Assembly: GCA_949710005.1 (NCBI GenBank) | Contig: OX453275.1 | Location: 18,003,259-18,067,258 of the forward strand | Direction of reading: 5' to 3' | Length of the DNA stretch: 64,000 nucleotides | Source: Ricordea florida | Lineage: Eukaryota; Cnidaria; Anthozoa; Corallimorpharia; Ricordeidae | In this document: one piece after another, positions 15,001 to 25,612 of the stretch | Layout of the letters: each line of letters starts with the position of its first letter | Position numbering within the stretch: the first letter of the stretch is position 1 | Notes under the pieces: generated by a model | What the model saw: only the letters and a program-made list of their open reading frames with translations | Told to the model about the DNA's origin: nothing | Databases searched by the model: none | Position numbers and translations under genes: made by a program

Positions 15001-17463
15001 GTAAGCGTTAGTGTACAAAAGCTAGTCTACTTGAAAGGGCCATTTCTCGGGTTGTACTGAACCGATTTGAGTGATCCATAGATCAAAATTTAGCTAAGAA
15101 GATGTAGATTGTGTGATATAATTTTCAGAGGGGTTTACTTAGCCGTTTTTGAGAACGAGCTATTCTAATACAGTTTAATTTCTCAAAATCAGCCCGTACG
15201 GTCGCGTAAGCGTTAGTGTACAAAAGCTAGTCTACTTGAAAGGGCCATTTCTCGGGTTGTACTGAACCGATTTGAGTGATCCATAGATCAAAATTTAGCT
15301 AAGAAGATGTAGATTGTGTGATATAATTTTCAGAGGGGTTTACTTAGCCGTTTTTGAGAACGAGCTATTCTAAAACAGTTTAATTTCTCAAAATCAGCCC
15401 GTACGGTCGCGTAAGCGTTAGTGTACAAAAGCTAGTCTACTTGAAAGGGCCATTTCTCGGGTTGTACTGAACCGATTTGAGTGATCCATAGATCAAAATT
15501 TAGCTAACAAGATGTAGATTGTGTGATATAATTTTCAGAGGGGTTTACTTAGCCGTTTTTGAGAACGAGCTATTCTAAAACAGTTTAATTTCTCAAAATC
15601 AGCCCGTACGGTCGCGTAAGCGTTAGTGTACAAAAGCTAGTCTACTTGAAAGGGCCATTTCTCGGGTTGTACTGAACCGATTTGAGTGATCCATAGATCA
15701 AAATTTAGCTAAGAAGATGTGGATTGTGTGATATCATTTTCAGAGGGGTTTACTTAGCCGTTTTTGAGAACGAGCTACTCTAAAACAGTTTAATTTCTCA
15801 AAATCAGCCCGTACGGTCGCGTAAGCGTTAGTGTACAAAAGCTAGTCTACTTGAAAGGGCCATTTCTCGGGTTGTACTGAACCGATTTGAGTGATCCATA
15901 GATCAAAATTTAGCTAAGAAGATGTGGATTGTGTGATATCATTTTCAGAGGGGTTTACTTAGCCGTTTTTGAGAACGAGCTATTCTAAAACAGTTTAATT
16001 TCTCAAAATCAGCCCGTACGGTCGCGTAAGCGTTAGTGTACAAAAGCTAGCCTACTTGAAAGGGCCATTTCTCGCGTTGTACTGAACCGATTTGAGTGAT
16101 CCATAGATCAAAATTTAGCTAAGAAGATGTAGATTGTGTGATATAATTTTCAGAGGGGCTTACTTAGCCGTTTTTTAGAACGAGCTATTCTAAAACAGTT
16201 TAATTTCTCAAAATCAGCCCGTACGGTCGCGTAAGCGTTAGTGTACAAAAGCTAGTCTACTTGAAAGGGCCATTTCTCGGGTTGTACTGAACCGATTTGA
16301 GTGATCCATAGATCAAAATTTAGCTAAGAAGATGTAGATTGTGTGATATAATTTTCACAGGGGCTTACTTAGCCGTTTTTGAGAACGAGCTATTCTAAAA
16401 CAGTTTAATTTCTCAAAATCAGCCCGTACGGTCGCGTAAGCGTTAGTGTACAAAAGCTAGTCTACTTGAAAGGGCCATTTCTCGGGTTGTACTGAACCGA
16501 TTTGAGTGATCCATAGATCAAAATTTAGCTAAGAAGATGTAGATTGTGTGATATAATTTTCAGAGGGGTTTACTTAGCCGTTTTTGAGAACGAGCTATTC
16601 TAAAACAGTTTAATTTCTCAAAATCAGCCCGTACGGTCGCGTAAGCGTTAGTGTACAAAAGCTAGTCTACTTGAAAGGGCCATTTCTCGGGTTGTACTGA
16701 ACCGATTTGAGTGATCCATAGATCAAAATTTAGCTAAGAAGATGTAGATTGTGTGATATAATTTTCAGAGGGGTTTACTTAGCCGTTTTTGAGAACGAGC
16801 TATTCTAAAACAGTTTAATTTCTCAAAATCAGCCCGTACGGTCGCGTAAGCGTTAGTGTACAAAAGCTAGTCTACTTGAAAGGGCCATTTCTCGGGTTGT
16901 ACTGAACCGATTTGAGTGATCCATAGATCAAAATTTAGCTAAGAAGATGTAGATTGTGTGATATAATTTTCAGAGGGGTTTACTTAGCCGTTTTTGAGAA
17001 CGAGCTATTCTAAAACAGTTTAATTTCTCAAAATCAGCCCGTACGGTCGCGTAAGCGTTAGTGTACAAAAGCTAGTCTACTTGAAAGGGCCATTTCTCGG
17101 GTTGTACTGAACCGATTTGAGTGATCCATAGATCAAAATTTAGCTAAGAAGATGTGGATTGTGTGATATAATTTTCAGAGGGGTTTACTTAGCCGTTTTT
17201 GAGAACGAGCTATTCTAAAACAGTTTAATTTCTCAAAATCAGCCCGTACGGTCGCGTAAGCGTTAGTGTACAAAAGCTAGTCTACTTGAAAGGGCCATTT
17301 CTCGGGTTGTACTGAACCGATTTGAGTGATCCATAGATCAAAATTTAGCTAAGAAGATGTAGATTGTGTGATATAATTTTCAGAGGGGCTTACTTAGCCG
17401 TTTTTGAGAACGAGCTATTCTAAAACAGTTTAATTTCTCAAAATCAGCCCGTACGGTCGCGTA
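1..17463. repeat. Satellite DNA array, 205-bp unit, about 85 tandem copies
   Basis: A head-to-tail array with a 205-bp period. The segment beginning GTTAGTGTACAAAAGC starts at 1, 206, 3117, 3527 and so on, and spacings are multiples of 205 except in the second unit. Copies are nearly identical, with recurrent variants (AGATGTGGATTGTG, ACAGAACCGATCTG, CACAGGGGCTTAC). Each unit contains CGTACGGTCGCG. No open reading frame of 60 codons or more runs through it. The array starts before the window and ends abruptly at 17463. High copy identity suggests recent homogenisation, as in centromeric or heterochromatic satellites; that role is inference. Confidence 0.97.
328..369. repeat. 42-bp internal duplication in the second satellite unit
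   Basis: The second unit is 247 bp (206-452) instead of 205 bp because a segment resembling the preceding 42 bp (ATCAAAATTTAG...TTCAG) is repeated. The copy differs slightly: it lacks CTA within TTAGCTAAGAAG and reads AATCTTCAG for AATTTTCAG. It is the only insertion of this size I noticed in the array. Confidence 0.85.
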
Positions 17464-18268
17464 TTAAATCTGTACTACAAATGCTCAGCCTTATACTGCT
17501 CTTATTCTTGAACTGCGAAACACAGCTATTAAATCTACCCAACAGTTCGGAACAATTGTTATAAGGTACTGAGCATGGCTATCATGATTTCTTTCCTTCC
17601 TCAACTATCGCTTAGACAAGAAAACCCGAACGAGAGCGCGTTTTCTCGTTTTCTTTTCTTTTGTTTTCGAGTGCAACCTAAAAGATAGCTTCTCAGCTAA
17701 AATAGAGTCGCCCTGAACGAATTAAATGTGGACGAAATCTGTGATTTGCAGCCCTAAGTAAGACAACAATCACCCCCCCCCCCCCCCCCCCTCACTCTCT
17801 TCCACTGGAAGCCCTCAGACAATTCGGCCGACTGGGACACAGTTGTTTTCTTTAGACCTTGACACAAGTTGTCTTCCCAAAGTGTTGGACATTTTCATAA
17901 GCCACGCCCAGCTTGAGGCTAAAAGATAAGCGAAAACGGACTTTGTGAAAGCCCATATTTTCGTGAGGTGACCCATTGCACTGTTACAAAGTGCGTAATA
18001 GAGCACGCCGCATGAAACAAGGTAATACAAGCTGATAGGCACGTGGCGGACACAATATGAATGAACCTTCTATGACCCTAAGATTAAGGATTAAGTAAAT
18101 ACTTTATTACAGCTTCTCAATTTTCGTTTTAAATAGAGCGTGGCTTATGCTAGTAACTCGAAAACCCACACCACGAAACTGCCACTTAATCAGCAGCTTT
18201 AGCAAAGGATTAAACTTTCAAAAGGACAGAGGTTTTGGAACACCTTAAAGTCATGTATTTTAACTTTT
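17464..18268. other. Unique sequence between satellite and F-box gene, with poly-C tract
   Basis: The satellite stops here and single-copy-looking sequence begins. It contains a 19-base C run (17773-17791) and probably the 3' untranslated region of the minus-strand F-box gene. A 75-codon minus-strand open frame at 17815-18042 has no recognisable domain and is treated as chance. Confidence 0.6.
18103..18108 (-). terminator. Candidate poly(A) signal of the F-box gene
   Basis: TTTATT on the plus strand reads AATAAA on the minus strand, about 160 bp past the stop codon of the F-box gene. It is the nearest canonical signal I saw downstream of that gene. Motif and position only. Confidence 0.45.
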
Positions 18269-19807
18269 TCAAAGTGAAGTCTCTAATGTGTACTTTGATC
18301 TTGCAAACTGGGTGGCACTTGAAGAACCTCTCCTCGTTCTTTGCACTGCAAATCCGGAAATATCTTCGTTGTAGGTCGCGTTAAGGTTACATTCGCTGGC
18401 AATTGCTTCTACATTTTTAACATTGTGTGCCAAGTACTTCTCAATCCTGGGACAATTTGTTGTATCCAGAGTTTCGACAGATGAGACCATGTGATGGAAT
18501 GCCTCAAAACCATGATAGGTTATGCACTGCGAAGAGCTCAGATTAAGAGCTCTCAAGTTCGTGCAGCGCCAACGTGACAAACTCGAGGCTAGGGTTCTAA
18601 GAATGTCATCATTCATTGCTTTCCCATCCCCAATTGCACACAACCCCAAATACTCTAAGGTCGACACTTTTGTTATGCTGGGCAGGCTTGCCGTAAGACC
18701 GACAGAAGTGATTAACGGACACCATCCCAGTTCCAGGTGCTTCAGGGTCGATGTCGCCCAGTCGATGTTCTGCAAAGTTTCGTCATCCATGCTTATACCG
18801 TCCAGTATGAGTGTCTTGAGTGAGGCACAGGAGCCCAGAAAACCTTGAATAGAACTGCCAGTCAAACAACAACATTTGCGCAAACTCATTACTTCCAATT
18901 CTCTGCACCGCTTAAACAAAGCTAATGTGTTATCTTTCAACAGTAGGCAATGGCTCGCGTCTAGCTTGCGCAGATGTTTCAAGCTAGCAACGGTCGTTTC
19001 CAAAGTACCGTGGGTCAGCAACGTCTGGAGCAACGCATCGCAGATCCCCAGCCATTTCACGTTAGAAAGGCATTTAGCGATGGCGCGATACACGCGAAAG
19101 TCGCCACGCGAGAATCTTAAATCAAGGCATTCGAGTTTGGATGGAAACAGTCTCAGATCATCTCTAAAGCTGCAAACACCTTGATTATTGGCTTTGAAAT
19201 CTGCAGTGAAAGTCACACTCTTTAGTTTCAAGACCCTCAGCTTACTGCACTGGCAGGCAAGAATTCTTAGGGACTCTCTTGTTATAGTAAATCCACTCAG
19301 GTCAAGGCACTGTATCTTTCCTGCTAGTCGGTTGGTGCAAAACGCAGGCAGATTTGCGCCCTTAGAAAGGGATCTGGAAAATCGCCTTAGGTCGCTGCAC
19401 TTCCAAAGCGCACGGTCAAACGACAATCTGTACCACCATTGACAGACCAAGGAAACTCGGAGCAAGTCCTTTAGGGAAAGGAAACTAAAGATTTTTAAAA
19501 GTGTTGCCTCATCCAGCATCATTACGGGCGGCGGACCTCTGACCACAGAGGAGGGCCCTCTGCGCTGTGGCTTTAAAGGCTGACTTGATTCCACACAAAG
19601 AAGACCAGTTATCAGGTTCACGGCTGTGTTCATTTTGAGTGGAATGTCGAGTACTGTAGCAAACATCGTTGTCATTGCCTTAACTAACATTCTGTTCCGG
19701 TTGGAAGTGCCTCGGAAGGCTGCAGCAAGCTTGGTAAAAAAATTCTGTATCGCAGAGGCTTTTATCGATACACGATCTATTGGATAACTGAACATTCGCG
19801 GGTTCAT
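18269..19807 (-). CDS. F-box/leucine-rich-repeat protein (intronless, 512 aa)
   Basis: Predicted substrate receptor of an SCF (Skp1-Cullin-F-box) ubiquitin ligase. An N-terminal stretch of about 95 residues without a recognised domain is followed by an F-box at about residues 96-138 (hydrophobic and Trp pattern around LLKIFSFLSLKDLL and VCQWWYRL). Leucine-rich repeats of the cysteine-containing FBXL type cover about 165-450 (LRVLKLKS, LECLDLRF, LEVMSLRKC, LKTLILDG, LKHLELGWC, LRALNLSSSQCIT). The C-terminal tail is rich in Ser, Thr and Arg. The ATG is at 19805-19807 and the frame is uninterrupted to the stop, so the coding part is a single exon. F-box plus LRR architecture is clear, but I cannot assign an orthologue within the FBXL/Skp2-like group. 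It lies about 800 bp from the satellite array, so its expression may be influenced by heterochromatin (inference). Confidence 0.85.
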   Translation of the reverse strand: MNPRMFSYPIDRVSIKASAIQNFFTKLAAAFRGTSNRNRMLVKAMTTMFATVLDIPLKMNTAVNLITGLLCVESSQPLKPQRRGPSSVVRGPPPVMMLDEATLLKIFSFLSLKDLLRVSLVCQWWYRLSFDRALWKCSDLRRFSRSLSKGANLPAFCTNRLAGKIQCLDLSGFTITRESLRILACQCSKLRVLKLKSVTFTADFKANNQGVCSFRDDLRLFPSKLECLDLRFSRGDFRVYRAIAKCLSNVKWLGICDALLQTLLTHGTLETTVASLKHLRKLDASHCLLLKDNTLALFKRCRELEVMSLRKCCCLTGSSIQGFLGSCASLKTLILDGISMDDETLQNIDWATSTLKHLELGWCPLITSVGLTASLPSITKVSTLEYLGLCAIGDGKAMNDDILRTLASSLSRWRCTNLRALNLSSSQCITYHGFEAFHHMVSSVETLDTTNCPRIEKYLAHNVKNVEAIASECNLNATYNEDISGFAVQRTRRGSSSATQFARSKYTLETSL

Positions 19808-20099
19808 TGTACTAACGGATCAGTGTCAACTACATCACGCTTCCTGTTTTCGCACGTGCACAGTGCATGTGGCAATTTGTCACGGAAGCGAATTTAAGAC
19901 ACGATTTTCGCTTTTGTTCTCAGAAGAATTAAGATATAAGAATACATGATTGCCACGTTTATTCGGCAACAACGTGAAAAAATCATTTTTGTTCAACTCA
20001 TGCATTGCCCTCCATGTGAGGTATAAGGTACAATGCGTGTGTACTTTGTGACAAACTCTTAAAAAAAACAGAACAGTCGAAATATTAAAGTACATAGTA

Positions 20100-20239
20100 T
20101 CTCTCATGCAAACCATGTGACCCCATAAGATTTTTCGGAAACGTCCCCTTGATTGACAGTTTTGAAGTGTTGCCTGATTACCATCACAATCAAACCAGTT
20201 TATGCCGGTTGAATAATTTTTAGAATAACAGAAGGGCAT
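20100..20239 (-). pseudogene. Possible SRCR-domain fragment
   Basis: The first 45 or so residues of a 119-codon minus-strand frame resemble the second half of a scavenger receptor cysteine-rich (SRCR) domain: a WFDCDGNQATLQNC stretch is like the Trp / Cys-x-Gly-Asn-Glu / Leu-x-x-Cys core, followed by Gly-His and Cys. The rest of the frame (to 19880) is not SRCR-like. It could be an isolated exon or a decayed fragment; I found no confident splice sites or neighbouring SRCR exons. It sits about 300 bp upstream of the F-box gene start, same strand. Confidence 0.3.
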
Positions 20240-20798
20240 TTAAAGCGGAATATCAGAACGGACGTGTTGATCTTCCTTGTTTGTCATCAAGGTCCTTCTA
20301 TTACCCCCTGCATGCAAAAAATGAAAACAAATCCACACTGCTATCGTCTCATATACAATGATACGATGTCAACTCTCGTGACATTTTTTAAAAAAAGTCT
20401 CCAGTAAAAATATAGCACTTCGTTTGTCAAGTCCAATTCTTAAGCTTAAGTGGTGGCTGATATCTTTCAAAGCTTATTAATATTACATAAATTGAAGCCA
20501 AAGAAATTGAAAAGCCTCGACGTGTTTAGGCATCGGATCTTTCTTAATCCCTCCTTCTAAATCAGTTTTTTTTTTGAGAGGCAATATCAAACAACGTGTT
20601 TGATCACATACCAAACAGCCCGGATCTCGCCAAAAATACTCCACCGCAAGTCGTGTTTTCAGCTTTCTCCGTGTTTTATCAATGATCAGATTTAAATTCC
20701 ACGTGATCTCGTAATTGATCTATCTCATGTTTAAAGGCTTATTTAAACAACTGTATTAACATCACCTACATCGATCTAGCTTCTCGGTTTCAAATAAA
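20240..20798. other. Intergenic sequence, nothing recognised
   Basis: AT-rich sequence with short homopolymers. I see no gene, repeat unit or RNA gene here. Confidence 0.5.
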
Positions 20799-20801
20799 TT
20801 A

Positions 20802-21651
20802 GGCTTGGTTCCCAATAACGACATAACGATCATAATCGTGATCACAATTATAAACGTAAGCTTCTTATGATCTAGTGGGAACGTGTTCCTCAAGTCTTGT
20901 CATACAGCAGCTTGACACTTGTTTATTTTGTGTACCAGGCTTCAAAAATGGCTGCCGCACAAAATTCGTATATACGTATTGATCACACTTATGATTGGCC
21001 CGCCGTCGTCATTAACAGCATCAAATGGGGAATTTATTCGACAACGGATCGTCATCTTGCACTGCACACTGATTCTGTTCTTGATTTAGGGCGATGTCGC
21101 TCAAGAAAGAGAGAATACAAACGGCGTTTTTGGGTAAGACCGATATTCAGAGAACGGCAAAGATTAGAATGTTATCATACTCTTATTCAGGAACTTCGGT
21201 TCGGAGATAGAGAGTGGCACTTTAAATTGATAAGAATGTCTCCGGAGCGATCTGAAGATTCACTTAGTCTGGTTGCTCCACTTATATTCAAACAAAGAAC
21301 AAAGCTCCGAGAACCTGTTGGACCAGCTAAGCGCACTGGAACTAGATTTTCATTGTGAATTTACTTTTTTCAATGGTTGGAGCACAATGGGCCAGTTTCA
21401 TTGTTTCATTTCATTATTATTATGCCGCTTATGTTTTCACGTTCCCACTACAACCGAGAGCGACATAAATCATAAGCACGGACATAATCATAATCATAAG
21501 AAAATGATCCATCATTTTCTTATGATCATGATTATCTCGTTCATAAGCGCCCTTATGGTTATGTTTTCAGACATTTCCACTCCGACATAAGCGACACAAC
21601 GCTTCTTATAATAGTGAATATGATCGTTATGACGCTAGTGGCAACCAAGCC
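20802..21651 (+). mobile_element. PIF/Harbinger DNA transposon, decayed, 850 bp, TSD TTA
   Basis: Terminal inverted repeats of about 33 bp bound the element. The left end begins GGCTTGGTTCCCA and the right end, reverse-complemented, GGCTTGGTTGCCA; both continue to ACATAACGATCATA or TCATAACGATCATA with about five mismatches. TTA stands directly outside each end (20799-20801 and 21652-21654), the 3-bp target duplication typical of PIF/Harbinger. Subterminal sequence at 21460-21600 repeats CATAATCATAAG-like words in both orientations. Only the N-terminal part of a transposase-like frame remains, so the element is non-autonomous. Confidence 0.88.
20948..21358 (+). pseudogene. Truncated Harbinger (HARBI1-like) transposase, N-terminal part
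   Basis: The ATG at 20948 opens a frame of about 136 residues. Its middle (RRFWVRPIFRERQRLECYHT, then LIQELRFGDREW and IRMSPERSEDSL) is the characteristic N-terminal region of PIF/Harbinger DDE nucleases, ahead of the catalytic domain. After the LREPVGP stretch the frame ends at 21358; a short continuation in the next frame (from 21273) suggests a frameshift. The DDE catalytic core is missing and the remaining space to the right TIR is too short for it. A frame also opens upstream from 20897, without ATG. Confidence 0.82.
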
Positions 21652-21654
21652 TTA

Positions 21655-22055
21655 CTACATCTCGATTCTTTAAGTTCTTAGTGTTTTTTAAAACATGTTA
21701 AAAAAAGCCGGGGGGTACTTGAGGAATGTTTGGGTGGGGAGGGGATGTGCCGCTGGAACCCTGGAACCCTCAGCCTACCAGAGCTGGTTCAGTTGAATTT
21801 TGCTATCCTGTACTAGGGTAAACCCCCCAAATCACACCTATCCTAAAGTAGCTGTTTTCCAGAAACTGAGGTCACTAGCAAAGTCTAGCCAAAACAAAAT
21901 AAAACAAAACCACAATCGTTTAATTATTTATTCAGTTTCTTTTTTTTTTAATATTCAACCAACTGGTCAGTTTCGTGAAAAATGATACCTTATTCTAGAC
22001 ACAAACGCTCTGATTGATATACCCTATCATGTTGAAAACCATACCCTTCACAACG

Positions 22056-22086
<31 letters not shown>

Positions 22087-25052
22087 TACCCCCCCCCCCC
22101 GGGAAAAAAACTAAGAACGTAGAGTGCCGAAATCTTAAGTAGGTGTACTGTATAAGCCAAGGATACAGTGCTTAAAGACTCTACTGATGTGACAGCTTAA
22201 AGGTGCGTTTTTGTTTCTAACCAACACATTTACCAACTACTGAATGTTTTATATTAAAGTAAGTCAAGTACGACACACTGTGTTACAATGGTCTGTCTTT
22301 CCTTCTTAGTCATCGCGGAATTTATGGTTTTTGCAACACGGAAGGTTAGGCCTTCAGTAATATGTTTGCACACCTAAATACATCTGCACCGTATACAACT
22401 AGCCACGCTGAATAAAATATAATTTCACAGGTCAGCGTACTAACATATTTTAGGCGAAGTCCCCAGGTGGTGCCTTGACATTTTTCGGTGGCATTTCGCA
22501 AACCTCCGCTACACGCAACCAAATGGACTACTGTACAATATGGGTATTGAAAAGATCTGTGAACCAAGTACATGTTGTATGCTCAAGATATTTCTTCGAG
22601 CCTGGGAGAAATTGAAAAGTTCTGTATAAAGAGCTGTATCAGTGTGTCAAAGAAATCGGTATTCATGAGTTCATGGGTCCGGTTTCCATATCCTTTCAGC
22701 CTGTTCTTTAGTCGCCTACAGTACTTTGCGGGTCAACTCTTCCGCACAGTCATCTTGTTTGGGTACTTCAAATAGAAGGGATGTGCTAAACCTAGGCAAG
22801 AGAGGTTTAACAAAAAATACTCCACAAAGAAGTGTGCCCTTCAAAGATTGGGAATTAAATCGGATGTCATCAAATTCAACAGGAAATGAGCCGGGCATAA
22901 CAGTACGTGCAGTTCCCGTGCAAGTACAAACAAGGCGGATGGCTTTCCAACATGATCCGCGAATTCAATCATCTCCCTACTATAATTAAACTTTGTTGAG
23001 GGTTTCTTAGCATTTTTCACTGTTTTGGATAATCTTTTCATAGCCATCTTTCAGTTTGATTCACAAGCTGTCCTCGACTAGGTCGGGCGGTAACCCAATC
23101 ATGCCAAACTTCTATAATTGTGGAGGTTTAATCCTTGTAGGCATGTTTCCCAATACCCTTTATAAAGGCGAAAACCTGTGGCACAAGAATTTGGCACATT
23201 TAAGAAAAACCCGGGAAACCTTTTTCCACTTTGCAAAGCAATTTCAACAATTCGCACTTAAAAGAGAATCAGTTTCAGAATGCATGTGTTTCCTCTTCCT
23301 CTTTACTTCGTAAAAAGCGATTGCTGATATCATGCAAGAGTCGTCGGTTAATTTGAGATCTCATACCTACATTACTTCTGTTTTTCATACTGAGATTACG
23401 TCCCAAAACACACGGACACGACTCTTATTATAACCTACAATCAGCGACAGAATTTTTGACACATTGACCACTTCTTCCCCTTATTACACGACTGTTCTCT
23501 CTTTCAGCATTCATAGAAAGCCCAATTCATCCCCTACTCCCAAAACAATGTTGGTTCGTAATTCCTGGAATGTTTTGCCACAAACAGACAACATTGAAAT
23601 GGGGGAAGTTGGGGGGGGGGGGGGGGGTAGTTGATAGTGATACAAATAGTATGGGTATTTTACACCGAAAAAGAATTGTTCAAACACAATGTGTCAACTA
23701 ATTTTGTCGCAGATTGTAGCTAAGTTACTTTTTTAATTTTACGCCAAAAGTTCCAATCGTGAGACTACTTGTAGCCACCCATTATAACGTGCCTTTTTCC
23801 GTAGTTATTTGACATTATTCTTCCTCCAGTCCGCAACTTTGAATCTCTTTCGTTTATTGTGTGCCTTCTGTCGCGTGACTATCAGTAATCTATGGGGGGT
23901 CATCACCGCCAAAAATACAGCAATGCAAAAAGGAATAGAGTACGAAGAAATGATTCACTGGTGTATTGCAAAATTGAATAAACTGATTTTGCAACGATGC
24001 AGCCAAAACATTCGGTTCTCTTTTGTGAAATGGTTTACATAAACAACAAAGGAAACAAGAAGATGAGAAATGGTCTAGTCGTTGAGTGCAAATGGAATAG
24101 ATTACGGAGAATGGTTCTATGCAAATATAAATCGGCCTACCTTTCAAACGCAAAAACAAGATAGGAAACCCTTGTGAAAAAAAGTGCACTCAACAGAATG
24201 GCTAAACTTATTTTGAATAAGAGTTCAAGTCCGCAGAATACGGCGAAAAATCGAAGTGGTGGTCCTCCACGCGGCGATACATGTTTGCTTTCCTCTTTGT
24301 ACCATACAAACCAAACGGGTTTTTGACTGATAAATTTGCTGACAGGTTCTTCTTGTCGTAACTGACCATGTTACCTAAGCAAGCGAAGTCGTGTTTGAAA
24401 AATGTCTTAGCTCCTTTGAGTTTGCTGCTCTGTGGGAAATCACGCATTTTCGGAAAAAGGAGAAAACACGCGATGTTCTCGGTTTCTAATTTATTGGTTG
24501 GTTGTACGACCTAAAACCCTCTCTCACTCTCTCAAGCGAAATTTAGTTCTCCGCACATACATTGTTTCACTTATCTATCATGAAACCTGTCAATACGCCC
24601 TACACCGGAATGTTTCATTTGTGTCACGTTGTCTTGTCTTGCTTGTCTCACTAATAGAGCTCGCTCTTGACAGATGGAATAACACTAATTGAAAATGCAA
24701 TAATAATCAAATGTTACTGACAACAGTTTCTGACAGCATTTCGGAATTAGCATTGTTAGCATGGAGTTGGAGTCGCAATGTGGTTTTCCTTCAGTAATGA
24801 ATTATTAGAATTCAATTGTAATAATTATAACAGTACAAGCAAAGCATGGTTTGGTGACTGTGTACCAAACTTGTTGGTACATCCAAACTCAACAAAAACT
24901 CACTTGTATTAGTTAATCCTTTCGTTTAATTCTCTTCGAATGCAGCCCCTCGTATCTCAACTCTTTTCTAGTACATGACGTGACAACAATGACAGTAACA
25001 TTGTCATGATGCTTCCGGTCGACTTAGCATATGTACTTTTCTTTGTCTCGAG
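21655..25052. other. Long stretch without a recognisable gene
   Basis: Many short open frames exist on both strands but none shows a domain I know, and none dominates. Visible features are a 12-base C run (22089-22100) and a 17-base G run (23611-23627). Could hold introns, diverged transposon remains or unrecognised exons. Confidence 0.5.
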
Positions 25053-25395
25053 TAACAGGTTGTGCACAATGGGAGTAAGAACTTGATGTTACTACGCGGC
25101 ACGGAAATGCCATTCCGTTACGATTTGTAATGCAACATTTCAATTGTGTGTTACTTGAAACAAAACAAGTTTTCTGAAGAGTGCACGCGGCAAATACTGT
25201 CATATACATATCAAACCTACAATAACCAACAATGAAATAGTGTTTCCTCAGAAGTTAAGAAATTTTCCCTCCTGTGTGGAAACAAAATTAACAGGTTGCG
25301 CACACTGCAAGTAAGAACTATGTTTCTGCGCGGCACAGAAATGGCAATCCTTTACGCTTTCTAATGCCACATTTAAATTTTGTGGTATTTAATTT
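25053..25395. repeat. Imperfect direct duplication, period about 237 bp
   Basis: A segment at about 25053-25170 (AACAGGTTGTGCACAATGGGAGTAAGAACT..., then CGCGGCACGGAAATG) recurs at about 25290-25395 (AACAGGTTGCGCACACTGCAAGTAAGAACT..., CGCGGCACAGAAATG). The copies are clearly related but diverged. The second copy ends next to the 3' terminus of the first Helitron unit at 25400. Confidence 0.75.
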
Positions 25396-25399
25396 AAAA

Positions 25400-25581
25400 C
25401 TAGAAATACGACTCCCGCAAAACCTCGCAAAGCTAGTTTTTAAATAACTCATGGCTCGTTGTGGTTTTTCCCATGAGGGATAGAACCCCAATTTATGTAT
25501 TTACTTATTGTTATATCATTATCACTTTTTTTACTTTCTCAGTTCTTGTAATTATTATCATGATTATTACTGTATTATTAC

Positions 25582-25612
<31 letters not shown>

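Noticed and set aside
1..17463. CRISPR-like or rDNA spacer array
   Set aside because: The whole 205-bp unit is repeated with no unique spacers, no cas genes and no rRNA similarity; it is an ordinary eukaryotic satellite.
17815..18042. 75-codon minus-strand frame
   Set aside because: No domain, low-complexity surroundings, and it lies in the probable 3' flank of the F-box gene.
18522..19442. Three plus-strand frames of 84-108 codons
   Set aside because: They are antisense shadows of the F-box/LRR gene.
22346..24692. Group of 60-99-codon frames as possible genes
   Set aside because: No recognisable motif, no consistent strand and no convincing splice context; reported only as unassigned sequence.
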